Shown: positions 18,278 to 27,787, counted from the first letter of the stretch. The stretch: DNA of 64,000 nt from an uncultured Rothia sp. (GCA_946222285.1 CAMIIP010000003.1:62001-126000), one strand, 5' to 3'. Made by a program: numbers and translations. Notes: generated from the sequence alone by a model not told the origin.

Positions 18278-19354
18278 CTAGTAGGTCCAAATTTTGGTGT
18301 AGGCAGAGCGGCGCTTGTTCCGTGCTCTCAACAGGCCGATGTGAAGAGACGTGGTGAAGGCTATGACCGAGAGCATCATGGAGGTTGCTGCTATGAGAGC
18401 TCCTCCCGAAATGGGGTCGTAAAAAGTTACTAGGTAGAGAGCTAGGGAACAGAACCCCAGAAAAAACCCGCTGATGCTCAAGAGAGGAATCAGAATGAGT
18501 CCGGTGCGTTGGGTATCGCTGAGATAGAGTTCTTCTGATCGAAGAAAACGTAGAACGATGAGTCCTATAACTGTCCACAGAGAGGTTAGTAAAATGGCGG
18601 TTATTACATCAGCAGGGCGATGCCACCCATTGACGATGGTAGAGAACCCGGCGCTAAAAGAAATGATGGCTCCGAGCATAGCTACGAAGGGGCGCAATTT
18701 CTTGGGAGAAGCAAGAAAAAGTGCTGCGGCAGCAGCTGCGGCAAAAGTGGTGTGACCGGATGGAGCGGAGTTCAAGCTGGCTTCTTGAAGTCCAAAATTA
18801 GGTTTCGTGATGAGATAATTTTTGAGAACCTGCGTGCTCATATTTGCGCCGAGAGCTACGCACAGACCCACTAAAGCTGGAACAAAACGATGCTTCCAGA
18901 CGAGCGCAAAAATCATTCCCACCACGGCTATGATGCCAGCTAAAACGGGGATGAAATCAAGAACCTGCGAGGTCTGCGATTGAAGACCGATGAATTGGTA
19001 AGAAAATTCATTGAAAGAGAGCTCATCAAGCTCCTGACCAACCGGAGTCTGTATGTAGAAGATAATTGCTAGAAGAAGCATTAGCCCCAAAAGAATAAGG
19101 GCAACGACATGCTGAACCAGGGACCAAAAAGTGGGGCGAGTTTGGCGAATAGTATCGGGGGTGAACTGCCGAAAATTAGGAGCTCGCAACGTTGCGTCGT
19201 CCTGAGAATCCTCTGGCGGGGCAGTGGGAATCACTTCTGACCATGAATTCTGCTTTGAGCTTGCTTCATCTTTGTGAAGAGCATCAAGTTTTTGGGTGGT
19301 GGAGGAATCTTTTGAAGAGAAATCGCGCGGCTGTTCGCCGGTTCGGTTTTTCAT
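18278..19354 (-). CDS. PAP2-family membrane phosphatase
   Basis: This is a 358-residue protein. Residues 1-85 are hydrophilic and cytoplasmic, followed by about six transmembrane helices. The phosphatase motifs are present but slightly altered: motif 2 is SAPSGHTT and motif 3 is STIVNGWHRPADV with the nucleophile-assisting His and Asp, while motif 1 has Lys-Pro (LITKPNF) where Arg-Pro is usual. It probably dephosphorylates an isoprenoid or lipid phosphate at the outer membrane face. It is monocistronic by position. Confidence 0.85.
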   Translation of the reverse strand: MKNRTGEQPRDFSSKDSSTTQKLDALHKDEASSKQNSWSEVIPTAPPEDSQDDATLRAPNFRQFTPDTIRQTRPTFWSLVQHVVALILLGLMLLLAIIFYIQTPVGQELDELSFNEFSYQFIGLQSQTSQVLDFIPVLAGIIAVVGMIFALVWKHRFVPALVGLCVALGANMSTQVLKNYLITKPNFGLQEASLNSAPSGHTTFAAAAAAALFLASPKKLRPFVAMLGAIISFSAGFSTIVNGWHRPADVITAILLTSLWTVIGLIVLRFLRSEELYLSDTQRTGLILIPLLSISGFFLGFCSLALYLVTFYDPISGGALIAATSMMLSVIAFTTSLHIGLLRARNKRRSAYTKIWTY

Positions 19355-19512
19355 AGAACGTTTGAACTGCCTTTCTCCATCGGTACATGTTTCTTAAGTG
19401 GAAATCGCTTTGCACCAATATCTTGGCAGAAAGTCTTGTGCATTTGCTGTGAGAATCCGATATAAGCATGAGTTTTTTCTGTGATTCTTACATTGATGGG
19501 TAGATTGAAAGG

Positions 19513-20547
19513 GTGATGAACGTGCAAATTCCCGCTTTCTTTTCTGGCCAGCAACTTCCTCTGCTTGAAGAAATCCTGCTTAATACACGGGTGTGTTCTC
19601 TTCCTATGAACGTGACATTTAGGGGAGTGCAGAAGCGGGAGACCGCCTTAATCCGAGGCCCCTATGGATGGGGAGAGTTTGCTCCTTTTCTTGAATATGG
19701 AACTGTTGAGGCGTCTTCGTGGCTTGCTAGTGCTTTAGAGGCCGCTTGGCTAGGCTTTCCTGACCCTGTTCGAACGGAAATCCCTCTCAATTCCACTGTT
19801 CCGGCAGTTTCTGCCGCCAAAGTACCGGAAGTTTTGAGCAGATATCGAGGCGAAATTCGTGAGGTAAAAATCAAGGTTGCCGAGAAAGGGCAAAGCCTTG
19901 ATGACGATGTTGCTCGTGTTCGCGTTGTTTCGATAAGTGCCCCCCATGCTCGGTTGAAGATTGATGCAAACGGTGGTTGGAGTGAAGGGGAAGCGGTTGA
20001 GGCACTTTCACGTTTGGAAGAATTCAATTTGCTTTATGCGGAGCAACCTGTGGCTACGGTCGAAGGGCTAGCGAGGGTTCGGGAGAAGCTCCGCAGCAAG
20101 AATATAAGCACGCCTATTGCTGCGGATGAATCGGTTCGTAAAGCAGAGGACCCACTAGAAGTGGCGCGTTTGGGGGCTGCCGATGTGTTGGTGGTTAAAG
20201 CAGCTCCACTCGGAGGTGTACATCGGGCGCTAGCCCTTGTGGAAATGGCAGGTTTGCCAGCCGTGGTCTCTTCGGCGCTGGAGAGTTCTGTGGGAATAAG
20301 AACAGGTGCCGCGCTGGCGGCAGCTTTGCCCCAGCTGCCTTTCGGATGCGGTTTGGGTACTGTCTCGTTAATGAAAGAAGACGTAGTAGCTGATTCTTTA
20401 GTTGCAGAAAACGGCGCTCTTTATTTGCGTTCGATAGCGCCTTCTGAGGCGAGGTTGGGTGAGCTGGCTGTCTCAGCTGAGAGGAAAGAGTGGTGGCATC
20501 GAAGAATTACCGATTGCTATCATTACCTTCTTGCATATGAAAAGTGA
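19513..20547 (+). CDS. menC: o-Succinylbenzoate synthase
   Basis: This is an enolase-superfamily enzyme of about 344 residues. Catalytic lysine KIKV is near residue 118, metal ligands are in DANGGW, AEQP and ADES, and the second lysine is in VVKAAPLGG. It dehydrates SHCHC to o-succinylbenzoate. Three starts are possible: GTG 19513, ATG 19516 and GTG 19522. The GAAAGGG site at 19506-19512 is best spaced for 19522, so the first three residues are doubtful. The next men gene, menD, follows after an 800-base interval holding two small ORFs. Confidence 0.93.
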   Translation: MMNVQIPAFFSGQQLPLLEEILLNTRVCSLPMNVTFRGVQKRETALIRGPYGWGEFAPFLEYGTVEASSWLASALEAAWLGFPDPVRTEIPLNSTVPAVSAAKVPEVLSRYRGEIREVKIKVAEKGQSLDDDVARVRVVSISAPHARLKIDANGGWSEGEAVEALSRLEEFNLLYAEQPVATVEGLARVREKLRSKNISTPIAADESVRKAEDPLEVARLGAADVLVVKAAPLGGVHRALALVEMAGLPAVVSSALESSVGIRTGAALAAALPQLPFGCGLGTVSLMKEDVVADSLVAENGALYLRSIAPSEARLGELAVSAERKEWWHRRITDCYHYLLAYEK

Positions 20548-20707
20548 GCTTATTTAATCGTTTATTAACCTTTCATCAATTATCGCTTTAGGTATTCCGG
20601 GCAGGATGAACTGTGTTGATGTAACAGACTGAAGAAGATACCTTAGATTCACACCGATGGGTTCTGCGCGTCATATTGAGTCATACGATTGAATTGAGAG
20701 TCGACAC

Positions 20708-20824
20708 ATGAAAAAGAAATTTGCGGTTCAGATAAATAACTACCTGAAGTCTATGCGTCAAATCTTTCTTATCCCGTCGCTTACCGCGGAGCAACGGTGG
20801 GATTATTTTTACGATTACCGCTGA
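20708..20824 (+). CDS. Small ORF, paralogue of the ORF at 21050
   Basis: This is a 38-residue ORF beginning MKKKFAVQINNYLKSM and ending QRWDYFYDYR. Its last 22 residues align with residues 25-46 of the ORF at 21050: both read QIFL.P.LT.E.RWD..YDY. Similarity is also visible at the DNA level (CAAATCTTTCT, CTTACCG, TGGGAT, TTACGA). The start context is weak (TTGAGAG about 7 bases upstream). It ends eight to nine residues earlier than its partner. I do not recognise the family. It is either a real small gene or a decaying copy. Confidence 0.55.
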   Translation: MKKKFAVQINNYLKSMRQIFLIPSLTAEQRWDYFYDYR

Positions 20825-20827
20825 AAT

Positions 20828-20846
20828 TTTTTTACGCGGTAAAAAA
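20828..20846. terminator. AT-rich hairpin after the first small ORF
   Basis: This is a perfect 8-bp inverted repeat TTTTTTAC / GTAAAAAA with a 3-base GCG loop, three bases after the small ORF stop codon. It is low in G+C and so thermodynamically weak. It could act as a modest terminator in either direction. Confidence 0.35.
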
Positions 20847-21049
20847 TGGTCGGGTATTGGTCTGTATTGCTTTTTTCTTATTATTCTGGGAACGAAACGA
20901 TAGCGTGTGTCCCCTCTTGTGCAGGTCTTGAACTTAAGATAAGTTACTTTTGAGTAATAAAAAAGTTTCCGCATGAAGTGTTATGTGGTGACTCCCCCTA
21001 AAGATCCGATATCTATCGGTTTACCTAATTCCCCGAAACAGAGGTAACG

Positions 21050-21211
21050 ATGTTCTCCCTCCAATCAGCAACTAAAGCAAGCACCGTTAGTGCGGTTTCT
21101 GGCAAAATCGTTAGCAACTTCAAGCAAATCTTTCTGACTCCTAAACTTACCGAAGAGGAACGCTGGGATATGTATTACGACTACTCGGCAGTGCTCGGTA
21201 AAGACCAGTAA
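21050..21211 (+). CDS. Small ORF with conserved QIFL-RWD-YYDY motif
   Basis: This is a 53-residue ORF with a good AGAGGT ribosome binding site before the ATG and a strong intrinsic terminator 58 bases after the stop codon, so it looks like a complete small gene. Residues 1-24 are Ser/Ala/Thr-rich; residues 25-46 carry the motif shared with the ORF at 20708. Acidic and aromatic residues dominate the second half (EEERWDMYYDYS). No signal peptide or membrane helix is evident. A short CCGAT-ATCT-ATCGG hairpin lies in its leader at 21006-21019. Function is unknown. Confidence 0.7.
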   Translation: MFSLQSATKASTVSAVSGKIVSNFKQIFLTPKLTEEERWDMYYDYSAVLGKDQ

Positions 21212-21269
21212 GATCTTGAATTTCTAGGCGATGAGAACTTGATAATCGCCGCCCCAAAACAACCTTATG

Positions 21270-21304
21270 AACCCTCATGCCTCACAGCGGCATGAGGGTT
21301 TTCT
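21270..21304 (+). terminator. Intrinsic terminator after the second small ORF
   Basis: This is a perfect 12-bp stem (21270-21281 with 21289-21300, AACCCTCATGCC and its complement), a 7-base loop, then TTCT. It lies between the small ORF and menD and insulates menD from it. Confidence 0.85.
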
Positions 21305-21364
21305 GATTCAATGTACCTTTGTAAACAAACCAAGCAAAACGAACAACCTGTATAGACTGTCTCA

Positions 21365-23119
21365 GTGAGCAATACTTCTTTTCCCCATTCGATGATGATG
21401 TCAGTCTCGGTACTGGACTCACTCATACGAGCCGGTATGGAGCATATAGTGATTTCTCCAGGCTCCCGTAGCGCCCCTTTGGCTTATGCCATTGCCGCAC
21501 TGGATAAGGAACAAGTTTTAACCTCTCATGTGCGTATTGATGAAAGAAGCGCCGGATTTTTAGCCTTGGGAATAGCTAAAGAATCTGGCAAACCGGTAGG
21601 AATCGTAACGACGAGCGGTACCGCAGTGGGGGAACTCCTACCCGCCGTGATGGAGGCTTACCACTCGGGGGTTCCTCTCATAGTGCTAAGCGCCGACAGA
21701 CCCGCGCAACTTCGGGGGAGCGGGTCTAACCAAACCACCCGCCAGCCGCGAATTTTCGGTCATTTTGTACGAGCCGAAGCAGATTTGCAAAGCTATCCTT
21801 CCTCGGCAGCAGAGGAAGAAACAGATGCTTTTCGAAAAGCTCTCTCTGTGGCATTTGGAAGAAACCAAGAATGGATTCAGGATGGTACGGTTGCGCGAGG
21901 ACCGGTTCATCTTAACCTGGCTTTTGATACTCCGCTTACCCCTCCGCGAGATTCGGCGTCTCTGCTAGAACAGTGGGCGCACTCGCTGACTAGCCTTGAA
22001 AAATCTGAAGATACTGCATCTCCGATTCAGCCTCGCTCTCTTCTTCTTAAAACGCCATCTGATCTTGACACACACCGCACCGTCGTCATTGCTGGAGACG
22101 GCGCTGGACAAATCGCCCAAGACTTTGCTCAGGCTCTAAACCTCCCTCTTTTAGCAGAGCCATCAGCGGGCTTGCGCACAGCGCAAAATGCAGTACTCGC
22201 CTATCGGGAACTAGCTAATACTGAGCTGTGGGAGAGCATCGAAAAGGTCATACTGTTTGGGCATCCCACCCTATCTCGGCCCATCACCGCTTTACTAGCA
22301 CGCGAAGACCTCGAGCGAGCACTCTATCTTTCGGGCGCACCAACATGGTTTGAAGAAGGTAGACGGAGCGAAAAAGTCTTCGACGATTTAGTCTCACTGG
22401 CTTATTTTGCAGGGAGGGGAGACGACGGCGAGGGCACAACTCCTTCCTGGCGCGTAGCCTGGCAAGATGCAGGTAGACAGGCTTACCAAAACCTTATGTC
22501 TTTTGTCGAAAACTATCGACGCACAGGTACTAACGAATCCCGAGCCGCAGGTATGTCGCTTGCCCTTTCCACATGGGAGAAGGCAAGAGAACTCAATGAA
22601 GTTCTTCTTTGTGGATCTTCTAACCTCATCAGAGACTTAGACCTCATTGCCCCCTGGAATCAGCCAGAATTAGGCTATGAACAGGGCATAGATGTTACAA
22701 GCCAAGAGAAGCCGTGGAAGATTCCTCGTATCTTATCTTCTCGAGGTTTAGCGGGAATAGACGGTACCATCTCGGTGGGTTCAGGTATTTCTTTGGCAAC
22801 GACTCACTCAGATGGGCAGGCACAACCGGTGCGTATCCTCTGCGGTGATCTCACCTTTTTACATGATGTTTCCTCTCTCAACATCGGACCGTTAGAGAAG
22901 AAACCACAGGTGAACATCGATGTTTTAGACGATCGAGGCGGTGGAATTTTTGCGACACTCGAACATGGATCTCTGGCGGAAGAAAAAGGTTTTACCGAGG
23001 CCGTTCAGCGTTACTTCACCACTCCTCATATCGTGGACCTGAGCGAACTTGCTCATGCCTTTGGCCAGCATAACGGAATAAGAGTCAATATTCACAGATT
23101 GGATGAGCAAGAGAAATAA
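21365..23119 (+). CDS. menD: SEPHCHC synthase
   Basis: This is a thiamine-diphosphate enzyme of 584 residues. The N-terminal PYR domain has ISPGSRSAPLAYA and the catalytic Glu region HVRIDERSAGF. The C-terminal PP domain has the ThDP/Mg-binding run GTISVGSG...GDLTFLHD...LDDRGGGIF. It condenses isochorismate with the succinic semialdehyde-ThDP adduct of 2-oxoglutarate, the committed step in menaquinone synthesis. The start is GTG. menG follows 81 bases later. No isochorismate synthase gene (menF) is seen in this window. Confidence 0.95.
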   Translation: MSNTSFPHSMMMSVSVLDSLIRAGMEHIVISPGSRSAPLAYAIAALDKEQVLTSHVRIDERSAGFLALGIAKESGKPVGIVTTSGTAVGELLPAVMEAYHSGVPLIVLSADRPAQLRGSGSNQTTRQPRIFGHFVRAEADLQSYPSSAAEEETDAFRKALSVAFGRNQEWIQDGTVARGPVHLNLAFDTPLTPPRDSASLLEQWAHSLTSLEKSEDTASPIQPRSLLLKTPSDLDTHRTVVIAGDGAGQIAQDFAQALNLPLLAEPSAGLRTAQNAVLAYRELANTELWESIEKVILFGHPTLSRPITALLAREDLERALYLSGAPTWFEEGRRSEKVFDDLVSLAYFAGRGDDGEGTTPSWRVAWQDAGRQAYQNLMSFVENYRRTGTNESRAAGMSLALSTWEKARELNEVLLCGSSNLIRDLDLIAPWNQPELGYEQGIDVTSQEKPWKIPRILSSRGLAGIDGTISVGSGISLATTHSDGQAQPVRILCGDLTFLHDVSSLNIGPLEKKPQVNIDVLDDRGGGIFATLEHGSLAEEKGFTEAVQRYFTTPHIVDLSELAHAFGQHNGIRVNIHRLDEQEK

Positions 23120-23200
23120 CGAGCTGAAAGATCGCACAATTCATGGTGAGATTTTCAGGATCACGGTGAGCTTTGCAAGTAAACGTGAAACAATAGCAAA

Positions 23201-23908
23201 GTGAATCGTGCAGACCTTGATAAAAACACCGCTGATATTGCCTCTATGTTTGACCAAGTGGCAGAGCGTTACGACCTGATGAACGGTATTCTTTCAGGCG
23301 GTCAACACCTCCGTTGGCGTCGTCAGACCGTGAAAGCTGTTGACGCTTTAGCCGGTCAGCGAATTCTTGATATCGCAGCCGGTACAGGTACTTCCTCTGA
23401 GCCTTTCGCAGATGCTGGCGCTGATGTTGTGGCAGCTGACTTATCCGAAGGTATGTTGGCTGTGGGGCGCCGTCGTCGTCCAGATATTACTTTCGTCCAG
23501 GCAGATGTGACGCGCCTGCCCTTTGCCGATGAGGAATTTGATGCGGTAACTATGTCTTACGGACTACGGAATGTTGCCGATTATCCCACCGCTTTACGTG
23601 AGCTATACCGCGTGACTAAGCCCGGTGGTCGCATTGTTCTTTTGGAGTTTTCCACCCCAACTTTCAAGCCTTTTCGCACGCTTTACAAAAACTACATCAT
23701 GAAAGCTATCCCTCCGGTAGCCCGCGCTATTTCATCGAATCCCGAATCTTACGAATACCTGGCAGAATCTATTATGGTCTGGCCAACTCAAGACGAGTTG
23801 GCGCAGAGCTTTGTGCAGGCAGGCTGGGATGATGTAAAGTACCGAAACCTTACCGGCGGAATCGTTGCTATCCACCGTGCTTTCAAACCCGCACACCGCA
23901 GTAACTAA
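23201..23908 (+). CDS. menG: Demethylmenaquinone methyltransferase
   Basis: This is a UbiE/MenG class I SAM methyltransferase of 235 residues. The SAM-binding motif is DIAAGTGTSSEPF, followed by VVAADLSEGML, and family signatures are YDLMNGILSGGQHLRWRR near the start and YGLRNVADY. It adds the last methyl to the menaquinone ring. It starts with GTG. The polyprenyl diphosphate synthase gene begins 28 bases after the stop codon. Confidence 0.95.
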   Translation: MNRADLDKNTADIASMFDQVAERYDLMNGILSGGQHLRWRRQTVKAVDALAGQRILDIAAGTGTSSEPFADAGADVVAADLSEGMLAVGRRRRPDITFVQADVTRLPFADEEFDAVTMSYGLRNVADYPTALRELYRVTKPGGRIVLLEFSTPTFKPFRTLYKNYIMKAIPPVARAISSNPESYEYLAESIMVWPTQDELAQSFVQAGWDDVKYRNLTGGIVAIHRAFKPAHRSN

Positions 23909-23936
23909 ATCACACGAGAAGAAAAGAAAACCCATC

Positions 23937-25007
23937 GTGACTGATCATCAGCCCCACACCGCCATAGATTCGCTCGCGGATTTAATGAGTGATATCGAGT
24001 TCAAACTGCCCAAGGGATTTGAAGTTATTGGCCAGGATGAAAATCTAGGTCCGCAGATTCTTGAATCACTGGCAGAGATCGAGGCCCGTCTTGAACGCGC
24101 GGTGGCCCAAAATTCGCGTCTTGCTGACGTCGCGTCGCGCCACTTGTTGGGCGCTGGTGGTAAGCGCGTCCGACCGCTTTTGACTCTTTTAGCGGCGGCT
24201 GTCGGAGGCAAAATTAACGATGAAGTTCTTGACGCCGCCGTCGTTGTTGAACTAACCCACCTGGCAACTCTGTATCACGACGATGTAATGGATGATGCCA
24301 CGAAGCGCCGTGGTGTTGATACCGCCCAACATATTTGGGGTAACTCGGTTGCTATCCTTACCGGTGATTTGATTCTTGCACGAGCCTCAGGGATCGTAGC
24401 CGATCTAGGATCGCGGGCTATGTCTCTTCAGGCAACAACCTTTGAACGTTTAGTGTTGGGGCAGCTTTTCGAAACTACCGGACCTGAACACAACGAAGAT
24501 ATTCTCACCCACTACATCAGAGTCATTGAGGGAAAGACCGGATCGCTTATTGCTGCTGCGGGACTTTACGGTTCGATACTTTCTGGCGCTTCTGAATCCG
24601 TTGTGCAGATGCTAGGGCGTTATGGCGAGCTTATTGGCGTAGCCTTCCAACTAGCCGACGACGTTATTGACGTAACGGGCGAAGGAAAGGTCTCTGGTAA
24701 AACCCCTGGGACCGATTTGCGTGAGGGAATCCCTACTTTACCCACCATTTTGCTCCATCAAGAAGTCGAACAGAATGATGCTGAGGCATTACGAGTGGAA
24801 GCTCTCATCAAGGGAGACCTATCTACAGATGAAGCCCTTTCTGAAGCGGTAGCAGCCCTCTCTGCGCACCCCGTCACCCAACGAGCTTGGAATATTGCCT
24901 TCCAATGGGCAGATGACGCTATTGCGGCGATTGAACCACTACCAGAATCGACAGCGAAGACCGCGCTTAAATCTTTTGCTCATGCAGTAGTTCACCGCCA
25001 AGCTTAG
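23937..25007 (+). CDS. Polyprenyl diphosphate synthase (menaquinone side chain)
   Basis: This is a trans-isoprenyl diphosphate synthase of 356 residues with the two Asp-rich motifs: DDVMDD after LYHD (near residue 115) and QLADDVIDV (near 240). It elongates allylic diphosphates, most likely to the side chain used by MenA, judging from its place directly after menG; the chain length cannot be read from sequence. The open frame extends into menG, but GTG at 23937 is taken as the start because the upstream part is menG coding sequence. Its end overlaps convergent rarD by 4 bases. Confidence 0.9.
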   Translation: MTDHQPHTAIDSLADLMSDIEFKLPKGFEVIGQDENLGPQILESLAEIEARLERAVAQNSRLADVASRHLLGAGGKRVRPLLTLLAAAVGGKINDEVLDAAVVVELTHLATLYHDDVMDDATKRRGVDTAQHIWGNSVAILTGDLILARASGIVADLGSRAMSLQATTFERLVLGQLFETTGPEHNEDILTHYIRVIEGKTGSLIAAAGLYGSILSGASESVVQMLGRYGELIGVAFQLADDVIDVTGEGKVSGKTPGTDLREGIPTLPTILLHQEVEQNDAEALRVEALIKGDLSTDEALSEAVAALSAHPVTQRAWNIAFQWADDAIAAIEPLPESTAKTALKSFAHAVVHRQA

Positions 25008-26026
25008 GGTCTTTCACCGTCCTGATCGCTGAGATCTTCTGCGGTGACGATACCTAACGAAGCGGTGGTTGCCAGACGAAGTACCTCTGCTTCTCTGATA
25101 GCCTTCCGATTGAGCTGGGAAGTTCTGACCGCATCTGTGGTAAAAAGAGCGCAGGCGACCCATATCGCAATGTAGCCGCCCCATTCAATAGGGGCGAGCC
25201 TTTCTCCAAAAAGAAAGAAAGCGATAAGGAATTGAAGGGTGGGGTTGATGTACTGCACCATCCCAATCACGCTCAAGGGGAGCTTTGAGGCAGCATCAGC
25301 GAAGAGCAAGAGTGGAACGGCCGTTACGATTCCTGAAGCCGCCAGAATCCAAAAATGCCCAGCTCCAAAAGAAAAGAGTGTTAGGCGCTCTGAGAAGTAG
25401 AAAAAGATCATGAGCGTCAGAGCTAAAGGGCTCAGGAGCGCCAACTCAATAGCGAACGAATGAAGCGGATTTACCTTACCGCCTACTTTATTTTTGACGA
25501 GTCCGTAAAGTCCAAAAGAGGTAGCTAGCCCCAGACCAATCCAGGGAACATGACCGTAGAGAACGCTCATAACCGTTACTCCTGCCGCTGCTAAAGAAAC
25601 CGCCAACCATTGGGCTACTCGTAAGCGTTCACCGAGAAAAAGCACTCCGAGAACAACCGAGACCAGCGGATTCATAAAATAGCCGAGAGAGGCATCAAGC
25701 GTGTGCCCGCTCGTCGTTGCGATCACGTACAGAAGCCAGTTGCAGCCAATAAGTAGTGAGGCGATAACTAAAGCACCCATCAAGATTCGGTTGGAGAAAG
25801 CCTTGAAGAGATTCTTCCAACCTCTATGGGTAAAGCAAAGAATGAGTGAGCAGAAAACTATGGAGAAAAGAATCCTCGCTGCTACTACTTCAAAAGCGTT
25901 GGCTGGAGATGTCAGTATGAAGTAGAGAGGGAGCATGCCCCAGAGCAGATGAGTAGCAAAAATCGAGGGATACCCTGTAGCCCACACACCGGCTAACGAT
26001 GGAGATGGAATTTCCTGTTGTTTCAT
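25004..26026 (-). CDS. rarD: RarD-type EamA-family transporter
   Basis: This is a 340-residue protein with ten predicted helices and RarD hallmarks: the early HLLWGMLPLYF, ASLLIGCNWLLYVIA, and the LGYFMNPLVSVVLG and VQYINPTLQFLIAF proline-containing helices. Members are drug/metabolite superfamily permeases; RarD substrates are not well established. The C-terminal tail is hydrophilic. It overlaps the convergent polyprenyl synthase by 4 bases and lies downstream of the DUF6882 gene beyond a terminator. Confidence 0.88.
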   Translation of the reverse strand: MKQQEIPSPSLAGVWATGYPSIFATHLLWGMLPLYFILTSPANAFEVVAARILFSIVFCSLILCFTHRGWKNLFKAFSNRILMGALVIASLLIGCNWLLYVIATTSGHTLDASLGYFMNPLVSVVLGVLFLGERLRVAQWLAVSLAAAGVTVMSVLYGHVPWIGLGLATSFGLYGLVKNKVGGKVNPLHSFAIELALLSPLALTLMIFFYFSERLTLFSFGAGHFWILAASGIVTAVPLLLFADAASKLPLSVIGMVQYINPTLQFLIAFFLFGERLAPIEWGGYIAIWVACALFTTDAVRTSQLNRKAIREAEVLRLATTASLGIVTAEDLSDQDGERP

Positions 26027-26104
26027 CTACTCACTGTCTCTTTTCGTCTCCGAAGCTCTATTTGGAACTTTTGGTGTGATCCGTCAGAGCGCTAAAATCT
26101 ATTG

Positions 26105-26146
26105 AAAAATCCCGGTATACGAGAAAGGCGCAGCGTATACCGGGAT
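26105..26146 (-). terminator. Intrinsic terminator of the DUF6882 gene
   Basis: This is a perfect 12-bp stem ATCCCGGTATAC / GTATACCGGGAT (26109-26120 with 26135-26146). On the minus strand it is followed by TTTTC. It lies 32 bases past the DUF6882 stop codon and before rarD. Confidence 0.85.
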
Positions 26147-26177
26147 ATAGAGGGAAATCCCTGAGTAAATTACTTTC

Positions 26178-27497
26178 TTAGAGACCGAAGAAACGGGAGA
26201 AGAAGCCTTTCTTTTCTTTATCGTTCTTCTTCTCCGACGCCTTTTGCGTCTCTTCACGCTCGGCTTCCAGATCGGGAGCTGAGCCAGCCACCCGGAAGGC
26301 AGAGGGACGGCGACGTTCAGAGTCTAGTTCTTCTTCGACATCTTCATGCGCCATTTCCTCAGCCTGTTCGTGACGCTCTTCTTGAGCAGATACTTCTTCA
26401 GCAGGAGTAGTTTCTGGCTCTTCTTCGCCGAGTAATTCATCTTCGCTCAGCCCGGATGTAGTGACTCGACCGGGCTCAACGTCTTCGCGCGGATCCTGGT
26501 CATAAGGTTGCTCAGCGTTGGGGTATACGCGATCGGTGGTAGTAACCCCTTCAACTTCTTCAGGGAGAAGATCTTGAGGTACTTCTTCAGCGAGTTTTTC
26601 AGAGGCTACTTGGTCTTGATTCTCTGCTTCTGCAGCCTCTTCCGCCTTGGCGAGAGCTTCTGCTTCTGCACGTTCGCGCTTCTCTGCTTCGTGAGCTTCT
26701 TCGCGTGCCAGAATATGCTCTTGAGCTTCTTTGGCTGCAATGTGTTCAATTTCGCGGCGTTCCGAGGCCATCTGCTCGCGCATCTGCACGGCATGGGCTA
26801 TACACTGGTTGAGCTCGTTGGAATCAACACTGGGCTCGGCTACTTCAATACCGGTAATTTTGCCGCCATCGAACCAGAGACGCAGTGCACCGTCAGTAGC
26901 GGTGATAACGGCGGTAGCATCGGTGTCCCAGGCGATATGAGCGCCGCGGAAGCGCGCGTAGGTATCGACAGCTCGTTGTTGGTTAACGATGATGTTGTTC
27001 TTAAGGGATTCAGCCATGACCTGTCCCATGCGGTTTACTGTGGGAGCTTCAAGCTCGAGAGCATCGCCGTCCACAAGAATCCAAGCACGAACACCAGCAC
27101 CAGCGGTAACGGGGTAATGGGCGAAGAGACCTGTTATTGCTTTGGTGGCTAGGGTGAGACGGCGCGCAACGCCTTCTGATAGAACCAGTTCATCGGTGGT
27201 GACTTCAGCGATTCCGTGCTGTTCACCGAACTCACGAGCCTGAATCGCCGCTGAAACAACAGCATCGGGGAAGTGTCCAAGTTCCTGCCAAGACCAAATC
27301 CACGAACCACGTTTTTCAGATTCCGTACCCAAAAGATAGGGGGTGAGAGTTACGGAGCTATCAGACTGGAGGGTGAAAGACGGGGACGCGAAATCAACGG
27401 TCCACTCTGAGCCGCTACTAATTTCAGCCAGGCGAGCTTGGTATTCAGTGGAAATAAATATTGATTCGTCAATCAAATCCTGCAGTGTTTTTGTCAT
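26178..27497 (-). CDS. DUF6882-like protein with acidic coiled tail
   Basis: This is a 439-residue protein. Residues 1-215 form an alpha/beta domain resembling DUF6882 (an early WSW segment and WILVDGDALELEAP are recognisable). Residues 220-430 are a highly charged Glu/Ala-rich region, probably coiled coil then disorder, ending in a basic-aromatic motif KKGFFSRFFGL that could touch membrane or a partner. The function of the family is unknown. It is divergent from an SseB-domain gene across 290 bases, and a clear terminator follows its stop codon. Confidence 0.7.
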   Translation of the reverse strand: MTKTLQDLIDESIFISTEYQARLAEISSGSEWTVDFASPSFTLQSDSSVTLTPYLLGTESEKRGSWIWSWQELGHFPDAVVSAAIQAREFGEQHGIAEVTTDELVLSEGVARRLTLATKAITGLFAHYPVTAGAGVRAWILVDGDALELEAPTVNRMGQVMAESLKNNIIVNQQRAVDTYARFRGAHIAWDTDATAVITATDGALRLWFDGGKITGIEVAEPSVDSNELNQCIAHAVQMREQMASERREIEHIAAKEAQEHILAREEAHEAEKRERAEAEALAKAEEAAEAENQDQVASEKLAEEVPQDLLPEEVEGVTTTDRVYPNAEQPYDQDPREDVEPGRVTTSGLSEDELLGEEEPETTPAEEVSAQEERHEQAEEMAHEDVEEELDSERRRPSAFRVAGSAPDLEAEREETQKASEKKNDKEKKGFFSRFFGL

Positions 27498-27787
27498 GTT
27501 GTTAAGGCTAGCAACAGAAACTGCTTTTCAGGGGATAATTTCGCGGAAAAGATTGGGCTAGATCATAGGAAATTTTGTAGTTATAAGTATTTGTTCTATG
27601 CAATCCTGACCGGCAGATTGGGTAGCTTGTAGACTTAAATGATGTGAGATTTTCGAAAGAGTGACAGCGAATCCTGTTTATGTGGGCATCATTTGTGAAG
27701 AAAAGTTGAAATAATAATCTATATAGAGCTCAATGGAATGTTCTTAAGACCTCCTGCATCAGTGGGCCCTCCGCCAGAAAGATAAAG

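Noticed and set aside
26508..27152. 214-codon plus-strand frame opposite the DUF6882-like gene
   Set aside because: Phe/Cys-rich translation arises from the complement of Glu/Lys codons; no domain or binding site.
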